This document shows, piece after piece, positions 48,220 through 60,737 of a DNA stretch of 64,000 bases. The stretch is from JAWKTV01 sp041398905 (GTDB lineage Bacteria; Planctomycetota; Planctomycetia; Planctomycetales; Planctomycetaceae): NCBI GenBank assembly GCA_041398905.1, contig JAWKTV010000008.1, positions 62,001 through 126,000 of the forward strand, in the 5' to 3' direction. The position numbers and the translations under genes are program-made. Within the stretch, counting starts at the first letter, position 1; each line of letters begins with the position of its first letter. The notes under the pieces are model-generated. The model did no database searches, was not told where the DNA came from, and saw only the letters and a list, made by a program, of their open reading frames with translations.

Positions 48220-50362
48220 ATGTCGGACCTCAGTCTTTACCGCAACATCGGTATCTCCGCACACATCGACTCGGGCAAAACGACCCTGTCCGAGCGCATT
48301 CTGTATTACTCGGGCCGCATCCATAAGGTCAACGAGGTCCGCGGCGACGGGTCCGGCGCGACCATGGACCACATGGAGCTGGAGAAAGAACGCGGAATCA
48401 CCATCACCTCCGCCGCCACGCAGGTGCAGTGGGACGATTACACCGTCAACGTCATCGATACTCCCGGACACGTCGACTTCACCGTCGAAGTGGAGCGCTC
48501 GCTCCGCGTGCTCGACGGTGCGGTGCTGGTGCTGTGCTCGGTTGGTGGTGTGCAGAGTCAGTCGCTCACGGTCGATCGTCAGATGAAGCGGTACCACGTC
48601 CCGCGCATCGCGTTCATCAACAAGATGGACCGCAATGGCGCGAACTTCCGCAGCGTGGTCCAGCAGATCAAGGACAAGCTGAACGTTCAACCGGTGCCGC
48701 TGCAGATTCCAATTGGTGCCGGCAACGACTTCGCCGGCGTCATCGACCTGCTGCGGATGGAGGCGCTCGAGTTCGAGGGCTCGCAAGGCGAAAACGTCGT
48801 CCGCAAGCCGATCCCCGCCGCGATGCAGGAGATCGCGGAGAACGCCCGCACCGAGATGCTCGAAGCGCTGTCACTCTACAGCGACGAGTTGATGATCGCA
48901 CTGCTCGAGGAGACGGCCGTGCCGGTCGAGGAGCTGGAGAAGCTCGTCCGAGAAGCGACTCTCGCCCACCGAATCGTGCCGGTGTTGTGCGGTTCGGCGT
49001 TCAAGAACAAAGGCGTCCAGCCGCTGCTGGACGCGGTCGGCAAGTACCTCCCCAGCCCTCCGGAACGCGAACTGACCGCGATTGACGTGGATGCGACCGA
49101 CAAGGCCCGCTCCGCCGCGGCTCCCGGCGAGACGGTCGAGAACGTCCGCGTTCCGCTGCAGTCGGACCCGAGCCTGCCGCTCGTCGCGATGGCGTTCAAG
49201 ACCGTCATCGAGCAGTTCGGCCAGCTCACGTACTTCCGCATCTATCAGGGCACGATCAAGAAAGGCGACAGCTACACCAACGTCCGTACGAGCAAGAAGG
49301 TTCGCTTCGGCCGACTCGTCCGCATGCACGCGAACGATCGCGAAGACATCGACCTCGCGGTCGCTGGCGACATCATCGCGGTCGTCGGTGTCGACTGCGC
49401 CTCGGGTGATACCTTCTGCGGAGGTGATCTCAACTACGCCCTCGAAAGCATTTACGTTCCCGAACCGGTGATTCGGCTGTCGGTCGCCCCGGCCCAGCGG
49501 GACGGTGCCGACCGTCTGAGCAAGGCAGCTCGAACGTTTCCGTCGCGAAGATCCGACGTTCCACGTCAGCACCGATCCGGAGACCAACGAAACGATCATC
49601 GCCGGCATGGGACAGTTGCACCTCGAAGTCTACATCGAGCGCATCCGTCGCGAGTACCGCTGCGAAGTGACCGTCGGCGAGCCGAAGGTCGCCTATAAGG
49701 AAACCCCGACCCGCACTGTCGAGTTCAACTACAAGCACAAGAAGCAGACCGGTGGTTCGGGTCAGTACGCTCACGTCGTGGGCAAGCTGTATCCGCTGCC
49801 GGAGGACGCGACGGAGAACTTCGAGTTCGTCAACGCCGTGACTCAGGGCCGTATTCCAGGACAGTACATCCCTGCGGCCGAGGCCGGCTTTGAACGCGCT
49901 CTCCTCAAGGGACCGCTCATCGAGTGCGAAGTGGTCCGGACAGGCGTTGAACTGTCGGACGGCTCGTACCACGACGTCGACTCCTCGGAAAAGGCGTTCG
50001 AGACCTGCGGCTGGTACGCGGTCCGCGAAGCGCTCGGCAAGGCTGGCGTCGCGCTGCTCGAACCGATCATGAAGCTCGAGATCGAGGCTCCGGACGACTT
50101 CCAGGGTTCGATCTCCGGTCACCTGTCCAGCAAGCGCGGAATCATCAGCTCGGCTGAGAACCGCGAAGGCAACTGCGTGATCAACGCCGAAGTGCCGCTC
50201 GCCGGCATGTTCGACTACGCCAACGAACTTCGCAGCATGACCCAGGGCAAGGGGGGCTTCTCGATGGAGTTCCTCTGCTACCGTCAGGCTCCGAAGAACA
50301 TTCAGGACGAAGTGATCGAACGACGTAACCGCGAGAAGAAGGAAAAGGTCGCCTCGGCGTAA
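48220..50362 (+). CDS. fusA: Elongation factor G, one-base frame shift
   Basis: About 714 residues across two frames. The G domain has AHIDSGKTTLSERIL (P-loop), the switch DHMELEKERGITITSAA, DTPGHVDF and NKMDRNGAN. Domain II and III follow. The first frame fails after AQRDGADRLSKA. Removing one base near 49527 gives ALERFRREDPTFHV, and the second frame runs to 50362 through TPTRTVEFNYKHKKQTGG, YIPAAEAGFERAL, SSKRGIISSAE and MFDYANELRSMTQGKG (domains IV and V). It drives translocation on the ribosome. No rpsL, rpsG or tuf neighbour is present. The single inserted base looks technical. Confidence 0.93.
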
Positions 50363-50401
50363 ATCCCCAGGCGACGAAACCTCTGATTGATCGAGATGCC
50401 T

Positions 50402-50437
50402 CAGAAGCCACCGCAGCTTGCGGTGGCTTCTGTTGTT
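50402..50437 (+). terminator. Rho-independent terminator of fusA
   Basis: A 14-bp inverted repeat (CAGAAGCCACCGCA / TGCGGTGGCTTCTG) with a 3-base loop followed by TTGTTT, 40 bases after the fusA stop. Confidence 0.88.
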
Positions 50438-50538
50438 TCGCGACCCACGCAGGGGGGGCGGCTGACGAGCCGCATCGAGTCCGCGCGTGGATGTCGCAGC
50501 ACATCCCACACGGCCACTGCCGCTGCGGCTCAGCATCG

Positions 50539-51951
50539 CTACGGCAGCGGGATATCCAGCTGCGATGGCGGAATCTCGAGGTCCCGTTGATGCTCCGCGA
50601 CGATCGTCGCGATCTTCGCCAGCACATCCTGGTTCCCGGCACGGCGGTCGTGCCGCTCGGACGGGTCGTGCTCGATCTGGATCAGCAGCGGCGGATCGTG
50701 CGCGACGGGGGTCGCCGAATCCTGACCGTAGGCCCCCTGCGTGATGAAGTGGGCCTTCCACGGACCGTGACGAACCGCCATCAGCCGCGTTCCTCGGTAG
50801 TAGTAGACGGTCTCACGCGGCGATGGCGCGGTTCCCAGCAGCAGCGGCGTGAGGTCATGACCGTCGTAGGGCCGGTCGCTCGGCAACTCACCACCCGCGA
50901 GTGCCACGCACGTCGGCAGGATGTCGAGCGTCGCCGCAAGGCCATGCTCGACGGTGCCGGCCGGGATGTGGCCCGGCCACCAGACGATCCCCGGCTCCCG
51001 CATCCCCCCATCCCAGGTGCAGCCTTTGCCGTCCTTCAGCAGTCCGGCGGTTCCCCCATGGTCACCGAAGATCAGCCACGGCCCGTTGTCGCTGGTGAAC
51101 CAGACGATCGTGTTCTCGGCGAGTCCCTCGTCACGCAACGTCTGCAGCACCTGGCCGACCGACCAGTCGACCTCTTCAACGACGTCGCCGTACATCCCGC
51201 GGTCGCTGCGTCCCTCGAACTCCGGCGAACGGAACAAGGGCACATGGGGCATGCTGTGCGGCAGGTAGACGAAGAACGGCCCCGCCTTGTGCTGCTTGAT
51301 GAAGTCAATGGCCTTTTCGGTATAGCGGCGGGTGATCGTCGTCTGGTCCGTCGGTCGCTCGACGACCTCGGTGTCCTGCAGCAGCGGCACGTTCCAGTAC
51401 TCGGACTTCGGTTCGTTGAACGCGTCGCGCCCTTTTGGCCCGACGTCGTTCAGCCGGTCCATGTCGTTCGAGTAAGGAATGCCGTAGTAGGTGTCGAAAC
51501 CATGCGCCGTTGGCAGGAACTGCGGCAGGTGACCAAGGTGCCACTTGCCGAAGCAGCCGGTCGCGTAGCCCTCCGCCTTGAGAGCTTCCGCAAGCGTCAG
51601 TTCACTGTCGGGCATCCCGCCCCCGGAGTCGGGGAACAGCACACGTCGCTTGTCACTGCACATTCCGGTGCGGACTGGCAGTCGCCCCGTCAGCAGCCCG
51701 GCTCGACTCGGTGTGCAGACCGACGCCGCAGAGTAGAACTGGGTGAACCGCAGCCCCTCGGCGGCCATCCGATCGAGATGCGGTGTGCGAATCGTGGGGT
51801 TGCCATAGCACGACAAATCGCCGTACCCCAGATCGTCGGCGAAGATCACGACGACATTGGGCCGCTCAGCGGCATGGACCGGCGCGGGCTGCGCCAGCCT
51901 CAGCAGGGAGATTGAGAAGGCGATCAGCGATATTGTCGCGAGTCTGGGCAT
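50539..51951 (-). CDS. Exported sulfatase (arylsulfatase type, formylglycine)
   Basis: 470 residues. A signal peptide (LATISLIAFSISLLRLAQPAPVHA without its first residues) is followed by VVVIFADDLGYGDL, with the metal-binding Asp pair. The maturation motif CTPSRAGLLTGR has the Cys that becomes formylglycine; GKWHLGH, HSMPHVPLF and FTSDNGPWL complete the active site. Family members remove sulfate from sulfated polysaccharides; planctomycetes typically carry many. The substrate cannot be inferred. A terminator separates it from the upstream protease gene on the same strand. Confidence 0.93.
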   Translation of the reverse strand: MPRLATISLIAFSISLLRLAQPAPVHAAERPNVVVIFADDLGYGDLSCYGNPTIRTPHLDRMAAEGLRFTQFYSAASVCTPSRAGLLTGRLPVRTGMCSDKRRVLFPDSGGGMPDSELTLAEALKAEGYATGCFGKWHLGHLPQFLPTAHGFDTYYGIPYSNDMDRLNDVGPKGRDAFNEPKSEYWNVPLLQDTEVVERPTDQTTITRRYTEKAIDFIKQHKAGPFFVYLPHSMPHVPLFRSPEFEGRSDRGMYGDVVEEVDWSVGQVLQTLRDEGLAENTIVWFTSDNGPWLIFGDHGGTAGLLKDGKGCTWDGGMREPGIVWWPGHIPAGTVEHGLAATLDILPTCVALAGGELPSDRPYDGHDLTPLLLGTAPSPRETVYYYRGTRLMAVRHGPWKAHFITQGAYGQDSATPVAHDPPLLIQIEHDPSERHDRRAGNQDVLAKIATIVAEHQRDLEIPPSQLDIPLP

Positions 51952-51990
51952 GATGCATTCCTGGGTGTGGATGGATGCATCATTCCAGCA

Positions 51991-52021
51991 AAAAGCCCAA
52001 GGGTTACAACCCTTGGGCTTT
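51991..52021 (-). terminator. Rho-independent terminator of the DegP-like gene
   Basis: AAAGCCCAAGGGTT / AACCCTTGGGCTTT, a 14-bp perfect stem with a 2-base loop (the central pairs will open to a larger loop). Read on the minus strand the stem ends in five T, placing it after the protease gene whose stop is at 52056. Confidence 0.88.
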
Positions 52022-52055
52022 GAGGATCTCAGAATGCGTCGTTGACCGCGAAGTT

Positions 52056-53466
52056 TTACCGAGCCGCGATCTGGAAGTGACCGTACAGCGTTTCACGTTC
52101 CCGCAGGATGAAGAACTTCAGCGGCGAGAAGCTGCTGAATTGCGGATGCTTGAGCACGTAGTCGACGTTCTCGGGGGTGACAGTCTCCCAGACGTGCAGT
52201 CCGACCAGCACGTCGCCCTTGCGGATGCCGTGCCGGTAAGCCGGGCTGCCGCTGCGAACTTCTTCGACCTGCATGCCACCGTGATAGGACTGGCCCTGGA
52301 AGATCTCGCTCTCCGATTCCATTTTCGAGAGTCGCAGACCCAGCACGTCCCAGGCACGGTCGCCGGTGGCGGCGGCTGGCGTCACCGCCTGGGCCGAGCG
52401 AGTGACTTCCAGCTCCATCTTGCCTTGGAGCTGCTGGCGTCCCGCGACACTCCGCTGACCGTTGAGCCGACCAATCTGCAGCTCGACGGTTCCTTCTTCG
52501 CCACTGCGACGATAGGTGACGGAGACCTTCTCTCCCGCCGTCTTGCCCAGCAGGCTCCGTTCAAAGTCCGCGGAATCGATGATGCTGACATCGCCAGATT
52601 TCACCACGATGTCGCCATTCCGCAGGCCTGCGGCGGCCGCGGGGGAGTTCGCCGAGATGCCCGCGACGACCAGCTTCCGATCCTCACCATGCTTCTCGTC
52701 ACGACCGATCAGGCCGTGCGAGTTGTTGTTCAGTCGTTCAATGTCCAGCAATCGGGCAATGGAGCGGCGGGCGTCGTCAATCGGGATCGCGAAGCCGATC
52801 TTCTGTGCCCCGGCCCGAATCGCAACGTTGATGCCGATCACGTCCCCATCACGGTTGATGAGCGGCCCGCCGCTGTTGCCGGGATTGATCGCCGCGTCGA
52901 TCTGGATCAGGTTATGGTAGGCCTGCTCCTCGTTGACTTCGACATTGCGGCCCAGCGCGCTGATGATGCCGCGGGTGACCGTGTGGGGATAGCCGAACGC
53001 GTTGCCGATCGCGAGCACATCTTCGCCCAGCATCAGATCGCTGGAGGTGCCCAGCGGCATCACGCTGAGGGGCTTGTTGGCGGAGATCTTGATGATCGCG
53101 AGGTCTTCGCGGGAGTCGAACGACACGACGCGGGCGGTATAAGTGCTGTCGTCGTGCAGTGTCACCTGCAGCGTATCCACGTCCTGCACGACGTGGTAAT
53201 TGGTGACGATGTAACCCCGCTCGTCAATAACGATGCCGGTGCCCATGCCGTTCACCTTCTTGCCAGCGACCGCCAGTGGATCGCCGGGGCGGGCCCGCTT
53301 CTCGCTATGGATGTTGACCGTCGCCGGTACGATCTTCTGGATCGCACGGACGGTGGGCGTGAGTCTGGTCTCGGAGACACCAGCCGTCGCATCGAGCGCG
53401 CGGGCGGTGGGGCGAGAGTCAGAATCAACGCCAGCGAAAAAAGCGGCGTCGGATACGTTGGGTCAT
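52056..53466 (-). CDS. Exported trypsin-like serine protease with PDZ domains (DegP/HtrA type)
   Basis: The catalytic core is complete: His in VTNYHVVQD, Asp in SREDLAIIKI, Ser in NPGNSGGPLIN. Two PDZ regions follow (SPAAAAGLRNGDIVVKSGD and SPAYRHGIRKGDVLVGLH). The longest single ORF starts at 53255 and lacks the N-terminus. On the minus strand an ATG at 53466 gives MTQRIRRRFFRW, then a shift at a T6 run leads to LALILTLAPPP, a signal peptide. A second shift leads to TVRAIQKIVPATVNIHS, which joins the core. The protein works in the periplasm as protease or chaperone. The two shifts are short indels, probably technical. Confidence 0.88.
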
Positions 53467-54034
53467 CAGCGGACCTGTTCCTGGGCGTTGTGTCGTTTCA
53501 ACGGGGCACGATCCTTCACCCGACCGGAGCGCAGTCCGTCATGACTCCGCACAGGCTCGAATCGGTATTCCGTGGACCGCCGCTTGAAGGCACACCAGCA
53601 TGCAGGTAAGGCTTGCCCAAATTGCCAACTGGCAAACTGCGCAAGCCTCAACCTCCGCAGAAAGCGAATGCCAATTCCCTACTCCGGAATGGCAAATGCG
53701 GTTCAAGTTCGCGGGGAAACACTCGCCCCGTTGGCTCCTTCCCACTCGCGTTGGCCCTGTATCCCCGGCTCGGAGGGCCTCGGCGCCGCATTGCGACGGA
53801 TCGCGATCGTGGAGCGGCTCGTTTCCCGGGCAGCATGCAGGCGGCTTCTTCGCTCGCGATTGCCACCATCGCGCCACCCGCTCATATTCGGATTCGGAGG
53901 CTGTCCGCGGTGGGCTTGCGACGTGGCGGGCGGAGGGTCAACATGGCTTGCGGCGACGTGCCAGGCCACGTTCGTCACTCATCAATCGCCTCAGCAACAG
54001 CTGCGATCACCCCTCAACACCCCAGGATGTTCAC
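53467..54034. other. Intergenic stretch with a nested inverted repeat
   Basis: No gene was recognised in these 568 bases. At 53609-53648 an outer repeat AGGCTTGC / GCAAGCCT encloses an inner TTGCC-AACT-GGCAA (53622-53635). It lies between divergent genes (the protease on the minus strand, the UxaC-like gene on the plus strand), so it could be an operator, a hairpin in a transcript or neither. Small ORFs overlapping it have no motif. Confidence 0.5.
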
Positions 54035-55373
54035 GTGAGTCAAGACCTGCAGACCCGCCTGTTTGATGCCCTCGAGCCTGGTGCTGATCGACCCGCACTC
54101 GCACATCAACCCGCATGCGGCCGCTTCAACAACGCTCGCCGACATCATGGGCTATCACTATTACACCGAACTGGCACATTCAGCCGGACTGCCCAAGGCG
54201 CAGATCGAAGCACCGGGCCTTGACCCGAAGACGAAGGTCGGGCGGCTCGTCGAGTCACTGACGCATCTCGACAACACCATTCAGGTCAGTTGGCTGATCG
54301 AGATGTGCCGCGAGTTCTTCGGCTTTCAGGACGACCGCATCACCAACGACAACTGGGAAGGTCTCTACGACGCAGCGGCTTCAAAAATGGCCGAACCGGA
54401 TTGGGAGGACCAGTGCCTCAAGCAGTCCGGTCTCGAAGCCGTGTTTCTCACCAACGACTTCGACGACCCCCTCACCGGCTTCGACACCAGGCGGTATATC
54501 CCCTGTCTGCGGACGGACGATCTCGTCTTCAAGCTCGATCAGCCAGGCGTCCGCCAGCGACTGGCGAAGGCGACCGGCATCGAAGTTGGCGATGAGGCGA
54601 CGCTCAAGCAGGCGATCCGCAAGCTGTTCGAGCACTTCACCGCGAACGGCGCGAAAGCCTGCGCGATCTCGCTCCCGCCGTGGTTCGAACCGGGCGACCT
54701 CTCGGACGATCCGGCGAGCGTGGACTATCACCTGCGGCTGGTGCTGGGAGACAAGCAGGTTCGGCAGGAGTTGACGGACGAGGTCGGCGAGGAGGGCTTC
54801 GACGAGTTCATCGAAATGAGCCGCGACGACTTCGTGTCGTCAATCGTTTTCTGGACGCTCGCCGAGTGCTGTGCGGAGTTCAACCTGCCATTCGATCTGA
54901 TGATCGGGGTGAATCGGCAGGTCTATCCCGCCGGCGTGTTTCAGGGGCAGGACTTGTTCGACAAGCGGGTTTCGCTGATCCAGTACAAGGAACTGCTCAA
55001 CGCATTCCCGAACGTGACGTTCCCGATTTCCGTGCTCGGCAGCACGAGCAATCAGGAACTCGTCTCGTACTCCTGGATCTTCCCGAACGTGGTGACGAAC
55101 GGGCATTGGTGGTACTCGAACATTCCGACCTACATCGAGACCGACACCCGCGCCCGGCTGGAAGCGGTGCCAAGGAACAAGCAAATCGGCTACTACAGCG
55201 ACATGTACAAGCTGGAGTTCGCGTTGCCGAAGTTTCGCATGTACCGCCGCGTCCTCGCGAAAGTGCTGGCCCAGGACTTCGTCATCGGACGGGGCTGGAG
55301 CGAGGAGCAGGCCGTCGATTTCGGCAAGCAGGTGCTGCGCGGGAACGTCGAGAGCGTGTTCAACTGCGGTTGA
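54035..55373 (+). CDS. UxaC-like glucuronate isomerase family protein (amidohydrolase fold), frame break at the start
   Basis: A GTG at 54035 gives SQDLQTRLFDALE, and a one-base shift near 54072 continues with LVLIDPHSHINPHAA, the HxH metal motif of the family. The long frame then reads GYHYYTELAHSAGLP, VSWLIEMCREFFGFQ, LPFDLMIGVNRQVYPAGVFQG and NGHWWYSNIPTYIETDTRAR. The length of ~446 and motif order resemble uronate isomerase (PF02614), which acts on glucuronate or galacturonate. The similarity is moderate, so another amidohydrolase activity is possible. Downstream it is convergent with clpX. Confidence 0.65.
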
Positions 55374-55456
55374 ACGCGTCACCCGGACGGCGAACGGACC
55401 GCCGAGCGGCATGCTGTCCGCGTGTCGGCGGCTTTCGCGCAGCCACCAACGCCAGC

Positions 55457-55488
55457 GAGGATGCGGCTCTGTTGAGAACCGCATCCTC
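55457..55488. terminator. Hairpin between convergent genes
   Basis: GAGGATGCGG / CCGCATCCTC, a 10-bp stem with a 12-base loop, lies between the UxaC-like gene and clpX, which converge. The + side is followed by GTGGGAAAAA. It could terminate both. Confidence 0.6.
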
Positions 55489-55519
55489 GTGGGAAAAATG
55501 TCGAAATCCGAGCTGTCGC

Positions 55520-56797
<1,278 letters not shown>

Positions 56798-57023
56798 TCG
56801 TGATCCTTCAGGGCTGTCGATCGACTGCTATCGAGTCGCAAGTCCGATCCGATGCCGCCTCCATGCAGGGCAAACGGAAATGGGTGGTTCCTTGTATCGT
56901 CGTGATGACGGGACGTCGATGGGGAGTGATCCCCAATCGTGATGCTTGAAGAGTGATGTTGGCCGAATGGCCGGGGGTGGGATGGCCCGCAGGACGGACC
57001 GGTGACATCGCGAGGACGCTCCG

Positions 57024-57332
57024 TCACCCGGCCGAAGTCGCATCGGAATCAGATTCCGCTTCAACTTTGCGTTCCATCTTCCCGGTCAGGTGACCCTTGA
57101 TGGATCGGTATTCCGCTTCGCTCACGTCACCTTCACGATGCAATTCGCGGAGGCTGGTCAGCAATTCCTGATGCGCGGCGGTACGATCCTCATCCTCCCC
57201 ATACCAGGACCTGAGCTGGTGAATCACCCAGGCGAGCAACAGCACAGCAACTACCAGGCCAATCATCACCCACAATGATTGATCCAGCAGGTCGTCGAGC
57301 CGTTTGGCCGCCAGTTGAGTCGACATCACCAT
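57024..57332 (-). CDS. Small single-pass membrane protein with SHOCT-like tail
   Basis: 102 residues from an ATG at 57332 (a second ATG at 57326 is equally good). One membrane helix (LWVMIGLVVAVLLLAWVIHQL) is followed by an acidic linker and LLTSLRELHREGDVSEAEYRSIKGHLTGK, which resembles a SHOCT-type short helical domain. Such domains occur at the end of small membrane proteins with unknown roles. It lies upstream of clpX on the same strand. Confidence 0.65.
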   Translation of the reverse strand: MVMSTQLAAKRLDDLLDQSLWVMIGLVVAVLLLAWVIHQLRSWYGEDEDRTAAHQELLTSLRELHREGDVSEAEYRSIKGHLTGKMERKVEAESDSDATSAG

Positions 57333-57733
57333 GCTTCGCCTGCCTAATCGGACCGCCGGCCGCAATTATCGGCGTGAATTGCCGTTGGGGCAAGTCGCGA
57401 TCGTGTTGGCCCCAGCCTCAGACACCCCAACGCGAACCGCCGTTTGCAACAATTGCAATCTTGCCCTGCAATCCACGGCGATCAGCACGCATCTGCAAGA
57501 CGCCCCAGTCAACCAACGCTTCACCAGCCGGCGTCCGTGTGCGCTGCACCGCCAGCACGAGTAGATCGATCAGGATACCATGATCTGTCGCCTCTTCCCG
57601 AGCACGCGACTGCGCGCGGCGCTGGCTCGCTGCTAAGCTACTTCGTACCGAACCGCGCTGCCCTGGATCGTGTCCCGCCCCTCATGCCCGCCCCGCTGAC
57701 GCCTCACCTCCGCCACGCTCACGCCTTCGGTTG
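57333..57733. other. Intergenic stretch between divergent genes
   Basis: About 400 bases between the small membrane protein (minus) and an MFS gene (plus). Only Arg/Pro-rich shadow ORFs are present. No terminator or tRNA was recognised; two divergent promoters are expected. Confidence 0.35.
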
Positions 57734-59059
57734 ATGAAAGACACTCTCGCCGACAGCCCGCTGCCCGATGACGAGCGATCGCTGTACGGCCGCACGTTCT
57801 GGTGGGCATACGTCGCCAACCTGTTGCTCGTTGCCGCCAACGCGATCACGTTTCGCTTCGCCGAGTACGTCAACTTCCTGGGCGGCAGCGAAGAGGTCAC
57901 CGGGTCGATCGTCCGGGCCGGCGTCATTGGCTCGATCGTGATGCGACTGACACTGGCGCGCGACCTCGACCGACTGGGAGTCCGGCGGATGTGGCTCGCG
58001 ACGTCGCTGTTGTTCGTCGCCGGCTGTCTGCTTACCCTCGGCGCGCAAGACGTCGGCTGGCAGATCTACGTTGCGCGAGTCGCCTACACGATCGGGCTGG
58101 CGGGCATGTTCGCCTGCTCCAACGTGCATATCCAAAGTTCCGTCCCGCTGCATCGTCGCACGGAGATGATCGCCAGCCTCGGATCGAGCGGCTTCCTCGG
58201 CATGATGGTCGGTGCGCAGGTCGGCGACCTGCTGTTCGAACTGCTGCCCCGCAGCGCGTGGCTCTACCAGGCTCTGTTCGGCACCACGCTGCTGCTCGGA
58301 CTCCTGTATACGCTCATCATCTTCGGCGTCACCCGCAGGGATCAGCACGTCCACCAGCCCGACACACCGCCACCGTGGACGCTGCTGTGGCGGTACTGGC
58401 CCGGACCGGTTGTCGTGGTCGCGTTCGCCGTCGGCGTCTGCTTCGTCGCTTCAACGGTGTTCCTCACCCGTCAGGCAACGGCCCTTGGGCTCGTTGGCGT
58501 GCGGACCTATTTCACCAGCTACGCCATCACCGCATTTGCATTCCGGCTACTTTCAAGAACCTGGAGCCGGTCGCTGGGGCGTCACCGGATGATGCTGCTC
58601 GGCCTTGGCGGGCATGTCGGCGGCCAGTTATTGCTCATCGGGGTCGACAGCGAATGGGACTTCATCCTGCCTGCCCTCTGCGGAGGCTTCGGCCATGCGC
58701 TGCTCTTCCCCTGCGTCGTCTCACTCGGAACAGAGAAGTTCCCCAATCAATACCGCGGCACCGGCACGACGTTGATTCTGGGGTGCATCGATGTTGGCAT
58801 GGCCCTCGCGGCTCAGCCGCTCGGCTGGGTCATCGATCATTACGGCTTTACGCAGATGTACCTGACCACGGCCGGCTTTTGCGTTGGTACCTTCGTGTTC
58901 TATGGAGCGCTGCGACTGAATGCCCCCGATGCCGATCGCGAGCATCAACTGGCGGCGATCCAGCCTGCAAACTCGGTCGGTCGGCCTTCGCCCGCACCTG
59001 AGGCCGCTCCGTGCGGCAGTTCGGAATCCTTGCTCCCGGTCTCGGCTCGCCCGCGCTAA
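57734..59059 (+). CDS. MFS transporter
   Basis: 441 residues from the ATG at 57734; a TTG lies directly before it. About eleven to twelve hydrophobic segments are visible, with the loop ARDLDRLGVRRMW in the place of the D-x-x-G-R motif, NVHIQSSVPLHRRTEMIASLGSSG with a central Gly-rich helix, and a second-half loop RTWSRSLGRHRMML. The last 35 residues are cytoplasmic and Pro/Ala-rich. No close family is evident, so the substrate is unknown. The gene is convergent with the TPR lipoprotein gene downstream. Confidence 0.82.
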   Translation: MKDTLADSPLPDDERSLYGRTFWWAYVANLLLVAANAITFRFAEYVNFLGGSEEVTGSIVRAGVIGSIVMRLTLARDLDRLGVRRMWLATSLLFVAGCLLTLGAQDVGWQIYVARVAYTIGLAGMFACSNVHIQSSVPLHRRTEMIASLGSSGFLGMMVGAQVGDLLFELLPRSAWLYQALFGTTLLLGLLYTLIIFGVTRRDQHVHQPDTPPPWTLLWRYWPGPVVVVAFAVGVCFVASTVFLTRQATALGLVGVRTYFTSYAITAFAFRLLSRTWSRSLGRHRMMLLGLGGHVGGQLLLIGVDSEWDFILPALCGGFGHALLFPCVVSLGTEKFPNQYRGTGTTLILGCIDVGMALAAQPLGWVIDHYGFTQMYLTTAGFCVGTFVFYGALRLNAPDADREHQLAAIQPANSVGRPSPAPEAAPCGSSESLLPVSARPR

Positions 59060-59172
59060 GGCCGGCGGAGTCGTGGCAAGGGAGCAGCCGCTGCGGCAAG
59101 GATCGCTGGTGTATGCACCCGCTCGTTTCCGCCGGAACCTCCGGCCGGGGCAAGGCCGAATCGCCGATGGCC

Positions 59173-60737
59173 CTACTCGTCGTTGCTGGCGGTCTTCGGT
59201 GCGTCGGCCGCGGCTGGCTCGGTCCCATCGTCGGTCGAAGTGGCGTCCGTCGGGAACGGCGACGCGGTGCGGGCCTCTTGCTCTCCCGCCGCATTCGCCG
59301 CCTCCGGGTTCAGCGCCTCGGCTTGCTCCCGGAAGAAGCCCGCCTGTTCAATCTGCCCCGACTTCTCCAGTTCTTCCGCATGCATGTTGAATGCCTGCTG
59401 CACCTGCGCGTCGATCCGCCGTGCCGCCTGGTAGTCGGAGATGGCCAACTCGTACTTCTGCATCAGGAAATAGGCGTCGCCGCGCACGGAGGCCGCGGAG
59501 ACCTGCTGACCCTGCTCAATCGCAACCGTCGCCGCCGACACCGCGGCCGCGTAGTCCTTCTGCGCCACCAGAATCTGCGCCTTCGTCACGTAAGCGTCAG
59601 CTGCGGCTGTGCTCGATGCCGGGACCAGGCTCAACACCGCCGCGACGTCCGCCAAAGCGGCATCGTACTGCTCGGCTGAGAGCCGCAGTCGGGCGCGCTG
59701 CAACAGTGCGTCGGCATCCTGAGGATTCAACTTCAGCCGGGCATTCACCGGTGCCAACCGGTCGAGCCACAGCGCGTGGGCCATGTCCGCCTGCGACTCC
59801 CGCTCCTTGCCGAGTTCCGCCAGCGACTCCGCGCGGTGGATGAAGTACTTGCGATTCTCAGGCTCAAGCTCGATCGATCTGGTAAAGTCGGATGCCGCCT
59901 GCTCGAACTTGCCATCGAAGTGATAGGCCAGTCCGCGGTTATTCCAGGCGTTGACGTAGTTCTGGTCCAGCTCCGTCGCCCGAGTCAGCGATGCGATCGC
60001 TTCGCCGTACTTCTTGAGCTGCGTGAGCGCATAGCCACGATTGTTGAGGGCATCCACGTAGTCCGGATCGATCCGCAGCGCGGAGTCGAAGTCCGCGACC
60101 GCCTTGGCCGGCTCGCCACGCGAGATCCACACCAGCCCGCGATTGTTGTAAGGCTGCGGGTACTTCAAGTCGATCCCCACCGCCACGTTAAAGTCAGCCA
60201 GTGCCGCGTCCAGGTCACCCCGCACCAGATGCAGATATCCGCGTGTATTCAGCAGTCGCGGATTCTTCGGCTCAATCCGCAGCGCCTGACTCCAGGTCCT
60301 GAATCGCCTGAGCACGCAGGTTCGCCGCCGCAAACAGTTCCGCACGTTTGACGTAGGCGTTCGTCATCCGCGGGTCGGCCGCAATCGCCTGCGTCAGCGC
60401 TGCAGCGCTCTTCCGGGCCGCGTCCATCAAGCAAGAATTGCTCGGCGGCCGCAATCAGCTCGTTGGCCTTCTCCGGGGACGGAGCCGTAGCCTGAGGGGC
60501 CTGAACGCCAGCCACACTCGGCCCGGTCGATTCGGTGCTCTTGGCGGCACCAGAAGGTGTCGCGGCAGTCGATTTCGGCGGTGCTGAAGCGGTTTGCTGT
60601 GCGGTCGTGTCCGCCGTATCACCCCCGCCGGCCGAAGTCTGCGGCGTGTCTTCCTGACCGCAGCCGACCAGCGTAACGGCGAGCGTGCAAATGATCGAGA
60701 AGACCGGGCGTGGTGCGAATCGAAGCATGACGGCCAT
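59173..60737 (-). CDS. TPR-repeat lipoprotein, two frame breaks
   Basis: The first frame starts at MAVMLRFAPRPVFSIIC and has a lipobox (LAVTLVGCGQED), so the protein is lipid-anchored. A low-complexity Thr/Ala/Pro linker follows to ~residue 85. One shift near 60430 leads to AIAADPRMTNAYVKRAELFA, a second near 60290 leads to ALRIEPKNPRLLNTRGYLHL, and the last frame is open to 59173. It then has about seven 34-residue TPR units (ADFDSALRIDPDYVDALNNRG, SLTRATELDQNYVNAWNNRG, QAASDFTRSIELEPENRKYF) and a Thr/Ala/Asp-rich tail. Such proteins act as scaffolds in the periplasm or at the membrane. Partner unknown. Confidence 0.82.

Noticed and set aside
49430..50761. 443-codon minus-strand ORF
   Set aside because: Antisense of the EF-G C-terminal half; no motif.
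50491..51915. 474-codon plus-strand ORF
   Set aside because: Antisense of the sulfatase, which has an intact CTPSR motif and signal peptide.
51975..53609. 544-codon plus-strand ORF
   Set aside because: It lies opposite the DegP-like protease, whose catalytic His, Asp and Ser motifs are all on the minus strand.
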